A stretch of 64,000 nucleotides of DNA from the NCBI GenBank assembly GCA_035253585.1, contig DATFBY010000110.1, forward strand, positions 102,304 through 166,303. The letters run 5' to 3'. Position numbers and translations under genes: made by a program. Shown one piece after another: positions 24,633-31,946 of the stretch. This DNA is from DATFBY01 sp035253585. GTDB lineage: Bacteria > Gemmatimonadota > Gemmatimonadetes > Gemmatimonadales > Gemmatimonadaceae. The notes under the pieces were generated by a model. It worked only from the letters and a program-made list of their open reading frames with translations, was not told where the DNA came from and did no database searches. How positions within the stretch are numbered: the first letter of the stretch is position 1; every line of letters begins with the position of its first letter.

Positions 24633-24997
24633 CGGACACCTCCTGGTTCGGTTCGCTCGAGATCGTCGCTGACACTACCGCCTACCTGTTGAAGCTGCAA
24701 CAGCAGCTCACGCGTGCCTTCCGGACCGGAGACATCGAGCCACACGGGTCCGGCGGCGGGCTCGATCGTCAGGCGGAAGCGGAAGAAGGCGCAGCACTGC
24801 CGCTCGCGGTCGATGACGCCCGCGATCCGCTGTACGATGTCGCCAGCCGCATCGAATCGGAGCGAAATGCCGTCAGCCCGCTCGCGAATCTCAACCGCTT
24901 GGCCGATGAGACCAGGGAGCAGATCGCGAGCGGCAGCGCGAAGCTCATCCGCCGTGAGCGTGCACGCGATCGGTGTTTCCAGCGGTTGACTCGCCAA
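24629..24997 (-). CDS. Cys-Cys motif protein, unknown function
   Basis: 122 residues from TTG 24997, chosen because it lies three bases after the PspC stop with GGAGGA upstream. It holds the phrase IDRERQCCAFFRFRLTIEP followed by LDVSGPEGTRELLLQL. The ERxCCxFFxF pattern recurs in small proteins of soil bacteria and may bind a thiol-reactive metal, but I know of no proven function. It overlaps the next gene by four bases. Confidence 0.6.
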   Translation of the reverse strand: MASQPLETPIACTLTADELRAAARDLLPGLIGQAVEIRERADGISLRFDAAGDIVQRIAGVIDRERQCCAFFRFRLTIEPAAGPVWLDVSGPEGTRELLLQLQQVGGSVSDDLERTEPGGVR

Positions 24998-24999
24998 AG

Positions 25000-25206
25000 T
25001 CAGGCGTCCTCCTCCGGGATCAGCAGCCAGAGGACGATGTAGACGAGAAAGCCGGGGAAGGCCGCCGAGAGCACCGAGATGAGCACGTACAGTACGCGCG
25101 CCAGCGTGACATCCATACCCATGTACTTTGCTAACCCGGCCACGACGCCGGCGATCACTTTCTCGGATCGAGAGCGTCGCAGCGGCGCGCGAATGTTCGT
25201 TGACAT
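25000..25206 (-). CDS. PspC-domain membrane protein
   Basis: 68 residues from ATG 25206 with GGGAGGGAA upstream. PspC fold: RSEKVIAGVVAGLAKYMGMD, then VTLARVLYVLISVLSAAFPG and LVYIVLWLLIPEE. PspC proteins sit in the inner membrane in envelope-stress systems; a lone short PspC is common. It heads a tightly packed run of four genes whose junctions are 2-base spacing then GTGA overlaps. Confidence 0.88.
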   Translation of the reverse strand: MSTNIRAPLRRSRSEKVIAGVVAGLAKYMGMDVTLARVLYVLISVLSAAFPGFLVYIVLWLLIPEEDA

Positions 25207-25247
25207 CGGTTCCCTCCCCTGCGCGTTAAATGTACGTTCGGCAATGG

Positions 25248-25754
25248 TCACGTCGCGGCGCGCGGCGGTCTCCAGCGCGGCCGTTCGAATCCCAAAGCGC
25301 CGTCCTGTTCATAGAAGATACTTACGACGCGCCGAAGCCAAGGTGTCAGTGGAAGGTGTGCAGCCTCTGACGCGCTCCAGTACCGCACCTCCGTCGTCTC
25401 ATGACCGTCTGGACGTGAGGCGCCGCCTTGCACGTCGCAGTCGAACACCGCCATCACGTATTGTGTCTCGTCGCCGTTCGGATAGCGGACCAGGAAATCT
25501 GGGCCGCCGTAGACTCCCGCTAGCCGTCGTGGCTCGACCAAGTAGCCCGTTTCTTCCCAGGTTTCCCGCACGACAGCGTCCGCTGGCGACTCGTCAGGCT
25601 CGATAGCGCCGCCGGGGGTGGTCCACTCACCGCTGTCGACGGTGCGCACGAGGAGCAGCCGCCCGGTTGAGTCCCGGATCAACGCGGTGACGGATGGAAG
25701 GAGCAGCCGCGCCGATCCGACGCGCTGTCGGAGAAACCCGACGTAGTGCGACAT
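25248..25754 (-). CDS. NUDIX hydrolase
   Basis: 168 residues from ATG 25754. The NUDIX box is intact: GGAIEPDESPADAVVRETWEETGY, with RETWEETG holding the metal ligands. It is preceded by LLVRTVDSGEWTTPGG and followed by GGPDFLVRYPNGDETQYVMAVFDCDV. It hydrolyses a nucleoside diphosphate-X of unknown type. No coupled partner; a GTTAGGC element sits 17 bases upstream of the start. Confidence 0.9.
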   Translation of the reverse strand: MSHYVGFLRQRVGSARLLLPSVTALIRDSTGRLLLVRTVDSGEWTTPGGAIEPDESPADAVVRETWEETGYLVEPRRLAGVYGGPDFLVRYPNGDETQYVMAVFDCDVQGGASRPDGHETTEVRYWSASEAAHLPLTPWLRRVVSIFYEQDGALGFERPRWRPPRAAT

Positions 25755-25818
25755 CGCCACGCGCGTGCTAGTTAGGCGGTGATCGAGTGACGTACGCCGA
25801 GCGCAGGGAGGGCAACCA

Positions 25819-25974
25819 CTACTGCCCTCGCCTCCCGGACTTCATCGACGTGGCCTGAGGCTTTGCGCGGGGCGCCGGAGTTGGAGGTGCCGCCTTTATA
25901 TTGCCTTCCATCCGCCGCTCGAGCTTTACGGGACGACTGAAATCCGGTGCTCGGTTGCGATGTCGCTTCTTCAT
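25819..25974 (-). CDS. Small basic protein, unknown
   Basis: 51 residues. The ATG at 25974 follows a perfect AGGAGG by five bases, which is the main reason to believe it. The product is strongly basic and Pro-rich (MKKRHRNRAPDFSRPVKLER, GNIKAAPPTPAPRAKPQ), probably unfolded or nucleic-acid binding. I do not recognise it. Confidence 0.5.
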   Translation of the reverse strand: MKKRHRNRAPDFSRPVKLERRMEGNIKAAPPTPAPRAKPQATSMKSGRRGQ

Positions 25975-26069
25975 GTCGCCTCCTCGCCAGCTATCGGTCC
26001 TGGCATCGCTCCAGGCGATATCCTGATGCGGGAGCACCTCGTTGTACAGACCGCGAGGACGGCCTCCGT

Positions 26070-26483
26070 CTACCTCGTGCGGTGGGCCTGGCTGGCCGCG
26101 TCGTTTCCGCGTGTCAGCTCGACGATGCCCTGGACGGTCACCTGGTACCATCCGGCAGAGGGCTCGCGGACTCCGGCGTATACGAGATACGTCGCGCCGC
26201 ACGTCTCGCAGCTCGCGCGATGCAGGCTGACGAATCCACCATCGTGTGCCTTCCCGACTTCACCGATCTCGAATCGCGCCCTGGCTTGCGCAAGCAGCCC
26301 CGGCTCGAGCAGGCGCTCGTAGTTCCACGCGCTTTCGATGAGATCATCGAACGGAACCATGACCTCCGCCGAGCACGTACAGGCGAATGTGTACGATCCG
26401 GTGTCCCGCCGGTTGGTATCGTATTCCGGAACCCGACTGAAGCTCGGTTCGAGAATGTTGCGTCCCAACTTCATCGCCATCAT
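26070..26483 (-). CDS. Zinc-knuckle protein, unknown function
   Basis: 137 residues. Two Cys pairs (CTCS near 35, and CETC near 92) lie about 57 residues apart and could bind one zinc. The middle has helical FDDLIESAWNYERLLEPGLL. The end YLVYAGVREPSAGWYQVTVQG is beta. Family not recognised. The 246 bases upstream hold no gene, only a GTTAGGC element (26513-26519) and a CRP-like palindrome. Confidence 0.62.
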   Translation of the reverse strand: MMAMKLGRNILEPSFSRVPEYDTNRRDTGSYTFACTCSAEVMVPFDDLIESAWNYERLLEPGLLAQARARFEIGEVGKAHDGGFVSLHRASCETCGATYLVYAGVREPSAGWYQVTVQGIVELTRGNDAASQAHRTR

Positions 26484-26645
26484 CGCTCACCGGATCGGCT
26501 GGCCGCTCACTCGTTAGGCACTGCCTCGACGCCACGCCTCTAACTTCGCATCCCGTGCCACGCCGGGAAAGGAACGAGAAATCGTTCATGTCAAATCGTT
26601 ACGCTCACCCGAACGAGCCGATCTGCACAGGAAGTACCGCGCTTG

Positions 26646-26661
26646 TGTGATGTACATCACC
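26646..26661. promoter_or_regulatory. CRP-like palindromic site
   Basis: TGTGATGTACATCACC matches the CRP-family half-sites TGTGA-N6-TCACA in nine of ten positions, and its core is a perfect 14-base palindrome. It lies in the 246-base gap about 165 bases upstream of the 26483 start. A CRP/FNR-type regulator is a reasonable guess, but no such gene is in the window. Confidence 0.4.
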
Positions 26662-26729
26662 TAAGCGCCAGCACTGCTGAGCTGGTTACGTGCCCGGAGT
26701 TACCGCGGTAGTGACCACGCGGCGGAATG

Positions 26730-27128
26730 CTAGCGGTGCAGCTCCTCGCCGAACCCGAGGATGTACCCTTCGCGATCTCGCACCGCGAACTCTTCCACAT
26801 GGTAGGCTTCCTGGACGACAGGGCCGTACACGATGTCGGCGCCGTTGGCGCGCATCTCTTCGCAGAGGCCCTTGGCGTCGCGCACCCAGAAGAACGCGTC
26901 CCATGTTCCTCCCTGCTTCTCATTGGGGCTGATCTTCTCGGGCTCGTCGACGAGGCGGAGCATGATGGGCAGTCCGTCACGCGTGAGAATGGCGAACTGC
27001 GGTGGTGAGCCGCCGACGTATTCGCGGCGAAAGCCGAAGACGCGCTCGTAATGCGCGGCCGACTTTTCGACGTCGGACACGGGAAAGTAGGGTGCGCTTC
27101 GGATGAGCTGACCGGACTCGAGTGACAT
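26730..27128 (-). CDS. VOC-superfamily protein (glyoxalase/bleomycin-resistance type)
   Basis: 132 residues. SAPYFPVSDVEKSAAHYERVFGFR and GTWDAFFWVRDAKGLCEEMRANG are the two repeat units, ending VEEFAVRDREGYILGFGEE. The first metal His is replaced (APYFPV), as in bleomycin-binding type members, so it may be a binding protein rather than an enzyme. A GTYAGGC-variant lies just after the DUF2277 gene that follows. Confidence 0.85.
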   Translation of the reverse strand: MSLESGQLIRSAPYFPVSDVEKSAAHYERVFGFRREYVGGSPPQFAILTRDGLPIMLRLVDEPEKISPNEKQGGTWDAFFWVRDAKGLCEEMRANGADIVYGPVVQEAYHVEEFAVRDREGYILGFGEELHR

Positions 27129-27160
27129 GTGGCACCCCGTTCTTTCAGTGGACCGACTCG

Positions 27161-27427
27161 TCAGGCAAAACGCTTCTGCGACCGCTCCCGTGCCTTGCGC
27201 AATTCCTCGTCACGATTGCGAGGCGGCGCACTGGTCTTCAACGCGTGCACCAAGCGACGGGCGGCCGCCGTCACTTCCTCCACCGCCTGATCGAACACGG
27301 CCTCGTTGGCGCGCGACGGCCGCGTCGTGCCACTCAGCTTTCGCACGAACTGCAGCGCCGAAGCGCGAATCTCATCGTCGGTCGCCGGTGGCTCGAAATT
27401 GGCCAGCGTCTTGATGTTCCTGCACAT
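27161..27427 (-). CDS. DUF2277 protein
   Basis: 88 residues from ATG 27427 (GAGGTG upstream). MCRNIKTLANFEPPATDDEI, then RASALQFVRKLSGTTRPSRAN and VFDQAVEEVTAAARRLV, is an almost textbook DUF2277. The family is small, cytoplasmic and of unknown function. Its start nearly touches the GNAT stop. The stop reads GCC-TGA-CGA-GT, the C-variant of the dispersed element. Confidence 0.92.
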   Translation of the reverse strand: MCRNIKTLANFEPPATDDEIRASALQFVRKLSGTTRPSRANEAVFDQAVEEVTAAARRLVHALKTSAPPRNRDEELRKARERSQKRFA

Positions 27428-27429
27428 CG

Positions 27430-27936
27430 TCACACCTCATCGGTACGCGTCTTCACCTCGCCATCGTCACCCGTAGCATGAGCGGCGGACACCGATCCGT
27501 CCAGCGTCTGGTCGAGCCGGAAGTCATACATCACCGTCTCATCGTCGGACTCTACGCCGCCGGCCGCCCGATACAGCCGTCGAGCAGCTTCATTGTCCCG
27601 GGTCGTGAGGACCCAAGCCTCCGTGCAACCGAGTGTGCGCGCATGCGCGAGCAGCGCCTCGAGCAGACGGCGGCCGATGCCCTGGCCGTGGTGCGTGCGC
27701 GCGACGCCCACTTCGTTGATGAACAGCTGCGGCGCCTTGTCCGGATGCACGTAGTGAACGCCTGATGCCATCCCGACGACGCGCCCCTGATCGCTCGCCA
27801 CCGCCAGATGGTGGCGACTATCGGCGAAGAATTCACGCGTCCACCGCCCATCGACGGGGAAGTCGAAGACGTCTGAGGCGACATTGTCGAGCACCGCACC
27901 CTCGTGCGGACCGAGCACGCGGATCACGGTGCTCAT
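27430..27936 (-). CDS. GNAT acetyltransferase, AAC(3)-I-like
   Basis: 168 residues from ATG 27936. The acetyl-CoA loop FINEVGVARTHHGQGIGRRLLEALLAHA fits Q-x-x-G-x-G, with AWVLTTRDNEAARRLYRAAGG as the last core. The organisation is near that of aminoglycoside 3-N-acetyltransferase I and its many environmental relatives, so an antibiotic or polyamine substrate is possible but not shown. It starts five bases after the permease stop and is followed by DUF2277. Confidence 0.83.
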   Translation of the reverse strand: MSTVIRVLGPHEGAVLDNVASDVFDFPVDGRWTREFFADSRHHLAVASDQGRVVGMASGVHYVHPDKAPQLFINEVGVARTHHGQGIGRRLLEALLAHARTLGCTEAWVLTTRDNEAARRLYRAAGGVESDDETVMYDFRLDQTLDGSVSAAHATGDDGEVKTRTDEV

Positions 27937-27941
27937 CGGCA

Positions 27942-30389
27942 CTACTGGCCGCGAATCGCCACCGCCGGATCGATCCTCGCTGCTCGCAGTGCCGGCAGCC
28001 AACAGGCGATGAGCCCGACGATCGCAATCATGATGGCCACACCTGTCAACGTGATCGGATCGTGCGGCGCAACGCCAAACAGCAACCCGCGCATCACCCG
28101 CGTAGCGACCAGAGCGCCGATCACGCCTAACAACAGCCCACCCACCAGCAGCACGCCACCCTCCCACAACACCATCCGCTGCACCCGCCCGCTGTCCGCG
28201 CCCAGACTCATTCGGATGCCGATTTCGTTCGTGCGCGCACTGACCGAGAACGCCAGCACCCCGGCGATTCCAACCGCCGCAATCACGACCGCAAGCACGC
28301 CGAACGATGACACCAACGCGGCGTTCAGCCGTCGCGGGGCTACGCTCTCGTCCCGAATCTGCGAGACGGTCAGCACGTTCTCCACCGGCTCCGCCGTGGC
28401 GATGCTCCGCACCACTCGTGTTGCGGCCGGTGCCAAGGGCGAAGCGGCATCCGATGCGCGAATGACCAGACCCGCGCCCTGATACACCGGCTCCTGCGCG
28501 AAGGGAAGAAACATCACCGGCCGCGGCTCGGCGTCGAGGCCTCCGTCCTTCGTGTCACCAACTACGCCCACGACCGTGCGCCACTCGCCGCTGATTCCAA
28601 TGAAGCGCAGCACTTCGCCGGTCCACGCGACACGCTGACCGATCGGATCCTTGTCCGGGAAGAACTTGTCGGCGAGCGTCTTGTTGAGAATCACGACCAG
28701 CGCCCCTCCGGCGCGGTCGGTCGACGTGAACTCGCGCCCGCGAAGGAGCGGAATCCCCGACGCGCGAAAATACTCAGGGCTCGCCGTCCTGAATTCGGCT
28801 CGGGGCATCGCCTCGCCCGGTGCCAGCTCCTTCCCTTCGGCCTTCACCTCCAGCTGAAAGATCGTGGTGCGAAGGGGCATCGTCGATCCGACGCCGACCT
28901 CGCTCACCCCAGGCAACGCGCCGACCTCCAACCGCATGCGATCGTACATGGCGCGCGCGTCATCATCGGTACGCTGACCGAGCGCGATGGGCACTTCCAT
29001 CGTCAACACTTCCTCGGTCGTGAGCCCGGTCTTCACCTCCGACAGCGCCAGCATCGTCCGCGTGAGCAGACCGGCACCGGTCAACAACATCACCGAGACA
29101 GCGACCTGGGCCACGACGAGCGCGCGCTGCAAGCGCTGCCGTCGCAAGTTGCCGCTCATGCGATGGATGCCGGAAGCCAACAACGTGCCTAACGAGCCAT
29201 CCTTTGGCAGTGCCGCGACGAAGGACAGCAGCAGTGCCACGCCCACCGTCAGGGCGAGAGTGAAGCCAAGCACGCCGCCGTCGAGGCGAATCTCGTTCGC
29301 CCGCGGCGAGTACCGCTCGGCCAACGAGACGAGGAGCCGCACGCCACCGAACGCGACCAAAAGTCCGAGTACGGCGCCGACGCTCGCCAGGAGGAGATTC
29401 TCGACCAGCAGGAGTCGACGCAGCCGCGCTACCCCCGCACCGAGCGCCGCGCGCACTACGAGCTCGTGCTCGCGGCGGACGCCGCGCATGAGCGTCAGGT
29501 TGGCGACGTTGGCGCAGGAAATGATCAGCACGAATGCCGCCGCCCCCATGAGCAGCCACAGCGTGAGTCGCGCCTTTTCCCCGAGCACTTCCTGGAACGG
29601 AATGACCGAGACGCGATACCCCGAACCCGGGTCGTACGCTTCCGGAAAATCCGCCTGGACGCGGCGCCGAATCGTGGCCACCTCCGACCGTGCCTGCTCG
29701 AGCGTCGCCCCGGGCGCCAACCGCGCGATCATCTCGGTCATCCGGTGCGTGCGTCCCTGCACCATCATCGCGCTGGTGTGGTGCTCGCTGATGACCATGT
29801 TCATCAAGGCATCCATTCGCGTCGGAAAGTACGGCGCCGGCTGAATGACGCCGACGATCGTCACCGGCTTGCCATCGACGCGCACAGTCTTCCCCACCAC
29901 GCTGCGGTCTCCGCCGAAGCGCTTCAACCAGTACTCGTGCGTGAGCACCATCACGGGTGGGACAGTGGTGCCGTCATCGCCATCGTTCAGCAGCCGGCCA
30001 GCGACCGGCGACAGCCCCATCACTTGGAAGTAGTTCCCGGTGACGAGCCCGACGTTGAAGCGCACGGGATCGCCATCGTCCTTCAGCGTGAAAGTCATCT
30101 GCGAGTATTCCGCAATGCCGCGCAGTGATTTGGAGCCGTTGCGGAAATCGTCGATCTCGGGGACCGAGAAGAGAACGTTCTCGCCGCCGGGACCGGTGAT
30201 CGACTGCCGGAGGTAGACCAGACGCTCGCCATCGCGATGCGGGAGCGGCTTGAGAAGCACGCCGCGGACGACGCTGAAGATCGCTGTGTTGGCGCCGATG
30301 CCGAGACCGAGCGTCAACACGACGGCGATGGCGAATCCTGGGGCACGGGAGAGACTACGGGCGGCGTAGCGGAGGTCGCGTATGAGCAT
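27942..30389 (-). CDS. MacB/FtsX-type ABC permease, ADOP family
   Basis: 815 residues. Duplicated permease with two MacB-type periplasmic domains and two FtsX modules; it starts directly with LRYAARSLSRAPGFAIAVVLTLGLGIGANTAIFSVVRGVLL. The second half has SVMLLTGAGLLTRTMLALSEV and, at the end, VGIAGVLAFSVSARTNEIGIRMSLGADSGRVQRMVLWEG. No ATPase or periplasmic adaptor gene accompanies it. Unlike the second copy at 60734-63424, it lacks the N-terminal helical prefix and has no PadR gene beside it. ADOPs are believed to export or remodel lipids or peptides; the cargo is unknown. GTTAGGC elements lie at 28125 and 29187. Confidence 0.9.
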   Translation of the reverse strand: MLIRDLRYAARSLSRAPGFAIAVVLTLGLGIGANTAIFSVVRGVLLKPLPHRDGERLVYLRQSITGPGGENVLFSVPEIDDFRNGSKSLRGIAEYSQMTFTLKDDGDPVRFNVGLVTGNYFQVMGLSPVAGRLLNDGDDGTTVPPVMVLTHEYWLKRFGGDRSVVGKTVRVDGKPVTIVGVIQPAPYFPTRMDALMNMVISEHHTSAMMVQGRTHRMTEMIARLAPGATLEQARSEVATIRRRVQADFPEAYDPGSGYRVSVIPFQEVLGEKARLTLWLLMGAAAFVLIISCANVANLTLMRGVRREHELVVRAALGAGVARLRRLLLVENLLLASVGAVLGLLVAFGGVRLLVSLAERYSPRANEIRLDGGVLGFTLALTVGVALLLSFVAALPKDGSLGTLLASGIHRMSGNLRRQRLQRALVVAQVAVSVMLLTGAGLLTRTMLALSEVKTGLTTEEVLTMEVPIALGQRTDDDARAMYDRMRLEVGALPGVSEVGVGSTMPLRTTIFQLEVKAEGKELAPGEAMPRAEFRTASPEYFRASGIPLLRGREFTSTDRAGGALVVILNKTLADKFFPDKDPIGQRVAWTGEVLRFIGISGEWRTVVGVVGDTKDGGLDAEPRPVMFLPFAQEPVYQGAGLVIRASDAASPLAPAATRVVRSIATAEPVENVLTVSQIRDESVAPRRLNAALVSSFGVLAVVIAAVGIAGVLAFSVSARTNEIGIRMSLGADSGRVQRMVLWEGGVLLVGGLLLGVIGALVATRVMRGLLFGVAPHDPITLTGVAIMIAIVGLIACWLPALRAARIDPAVAIRGQ

Positions 30390-30464
30390 GGGAAATCAGG
30401 AAGAATGTGTTCTCAGCGACAGGGTCTACCTATACGTCGAAGCAGACGGCCCGAAATCGACATG

Positions 30465-30493
30465 TCGATAGACCGCGCTTGGCACAGTATACT
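30465..30493 (+). promoter_or_regulatory. Putative leaderless promoter of the 5'-3' exonuclease gene
   Basis: TATACT at 30488-30493 is a near-consensus -10, followed after five bases by the ATG at 30499. A weak -35 (TCGATA, 30465-30470) is 17 bases further up. Transcription would begin at or next to the A of ATG, so the mRNA would have no leader. No Shine-Dalgarno is seen. Confidence 0.5.
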
Positions 30494-30498
30494 GGCGC

Positions 30499-31320
30499 AT
30501 GATCGTGCATTTGATCGACGGCACCTACGAGCTGTTCCGGCACTTCTACGGTCTGCGGCGCTTCCACAAGCAGGACCCTCCCTTTGGGGCGGCCACAGGC
30601 GTGCTGAACACCGTTCTGCAGATGATAGAGACTGGTGCGACGCATGTGGGAGTGGCAACCGACCACGTGATCGAATCGTTCCGGAACGATCTGTGGGCGG
30701 GTTACAAGACTGGAGAGGGTATAGAGCCAGCCCTGCTGGCTCAGTTTCATCCGCTCGAGGATGCACTGGAGGCGATGGGAGTTGCCACCTGGCCGATGGT
30801 TGAGCTCGAAGCCGACGACGCACTCGCTTCGGCCGCCCACATCGCGGCTGCCGATCCAAGTGTCGACAAGGTATGCATCTGGACGCCGGACAAAGACTTG
30901 GCTCAATGTGTCCGTGACGAGCGTGTGGTGCAGGTCGATCGCCGCGGAAACAAGATCCGAAACGAGGATGGTGTGCGCGAGAAGTTCGGGGTCACACCCG
31001 TACAAATTCCTGACTACCTGGCGTTGGTGGGTGATTCAGCCGATGGATACCCCGGGATCGCTGGGATCGGAGCTCGATCGGCTGCCCGCCTGGTGAGTCG
31101 CTATGGAGCGATCGAGGCCTTCCCGCCGGAAGCGCTGGGCGACGGACGAGATCTCGCGTTGCTGTTCAAGAACCTGGCGACGCTTCGTGTCGACGCTCCG
31201 CTCTTCCGAGATGTCGACGAGCTTCGCTGGCGCGGACCGACCGGCGCCTTCACCAAGTTTGCCGAGCGCTTCGATGCACCGCGCGTGCTGGAGCGTGCGC
31301 GGCGTGCTCCAACGGCGTGA
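30499..31320 (+). CDS. Stand-alone 5'-3' exonuclease (PolA-N/FEN-like)
   Basis: 273 residues. Resembles the N-terminal nuclease domain of DNA polymerase I. Metal ligands are seen in LIDGTYELFRHFYG, VATDHVIESFRNDLWAGYKTG, VELEADDALASAAHI and WTPDKDLAQCV. The helix-three-turn-helix DNA binder is DYLALVGDSADGYPGIAGIGARSAARLV. It lacks a polymerase. It probably processes flaps or primers. It is divergent from the ABC permease with a 109-base spacer and convergent with the next gene. Confidence 0.93.
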   Translation: MIVHLIDGTYELFRHFYGLRRFHKQDPPFGAATGVLNTVLQMIETGATHVGVATDHVIESFRNDLWAGYKTGEGIEPALLAQFHPLEDALEAMGVATWPMVELEADDALASAAHIAAADPSVDKVCIWTPDKDLAQCVRDERVVQVDRRGNKIRNEDGVREKFGVTPVQIPDYLALVGDSADGYPGIAGIGARSAARLVSRYGAIEAFPPEALGDGRDLALLFKNLATLRVDAPLFRDVDELRWRGPTGAFTKFAERFDAPRVLERARRAPTA

Positions 31321-31332
31321 AGCTCGTACTCG

Positions 31333-31536
31333 TTAGGCACGGGCGGCGTCGAGCGAGAGCTTGAGATCCTGCGTGAGAATCGCATCGCCGCTGATGATCG
31401 CCGCCCACGACAGCTCGTTTCCTTTCCGTTTTCCCTTCTCCGTCACCTTGATCCCGTCGGGAGAGATCGTGACGGTGTAGAGCTTCCCTTCGAACTCCAG
31501 CTCCCGCTTCAGGACCTTCTCGAGTTTTGTGGCCAT
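31333..31536 (-). CDS. Small beta-hairpin protein, unknown function
   Basis: 67 residues. LEFEGKLYTVTISPDGIKVTEKGKRKG and ELSWAAIISGDAILTQDLK make an all-beta core of the kind that recurs in small proteins of soil bacteria, with no assigned family. The stop is GCC-TAA within a GTTAGGC element (31332-31338), 12 bases from the stop of the exonuclease. Co-oriented with the decayed GNAT gene. Confidence 0.6.
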   Translation of the reverse strand: MATKLEKVLKRELEFEGKLYTVTISPDGIKVTEKGKRKGNELSWAAIISGDAILTQDLKLSLDAARA

Positions 31537-31551
31537 GGGACGCCTCGTTCG

Positions 31552-31861
31552 TTAGGCAGACCGCATCGATGATGAAGCGTGCCGCGACGCCGCCGGCGAG
31601 ACCAGCTTGAAGTGGAGCGTCTCCAGCGACCGTGCGTCGCACGCGACTCGAGCTCGAAGCCGAGCCTGAGGAGCACTCGAGCCAATATCTCGTTCGGGAC
31701 ATCGGTGCTTGCACGAATCGCGCTCATCCCCAAAGAGGAAGGGCGTTGTCATCCCACAGCTAGCGGCGAACCGCCGGATCGGTCCATAGCGCGTGCAGCT
31801 GGTGCCCGTCCTCATCGCGCGGGCGGAGTCGTAACCGTTGCGTAACCAGATCGAAGCTCAT
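31552..31861 (-). pseudogene. Decayed GNAT acetyltransferase
   Basis: From an ATG at 31861 the minus strand reads MSFDLVTQRLRLRPRDEDGH, then LHALWTDPAVRR-stop-LWDDNALPLW. A TAG stands where related GNATs have Tyr before the LWDD-type phrase. Further on, in other frames, come ASTDVPNEILARVLLRLGFE and then LETLHFKLVSP, as in the C-terminal half of RimJ-like GNATs. The acetyl-CoA loop between them is missing (the gene is about 310 bases against about 540). So there is a nonsense change, an internal deletion and at least one frameshift. The final stop is GCC-TAA inside a GTTAGGC element (31551-31557). Confidence 0.65.
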
Positions 31862-31946
31862 GGGAACTCCGCGAGAGGGCTGTGCGATTAGCAACTAAGT
31901 ACAGAACTCGATAGCTCGCGATACACCTCTACAACGACGGACAACC

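Noticed and set aside
26344..26589. 81-codon minus-strand frame upstream of the zinc-knuckle gene
   Set aside because: Overlaps the 26483 gene in another frame, has no RBS and no sequence pattern.
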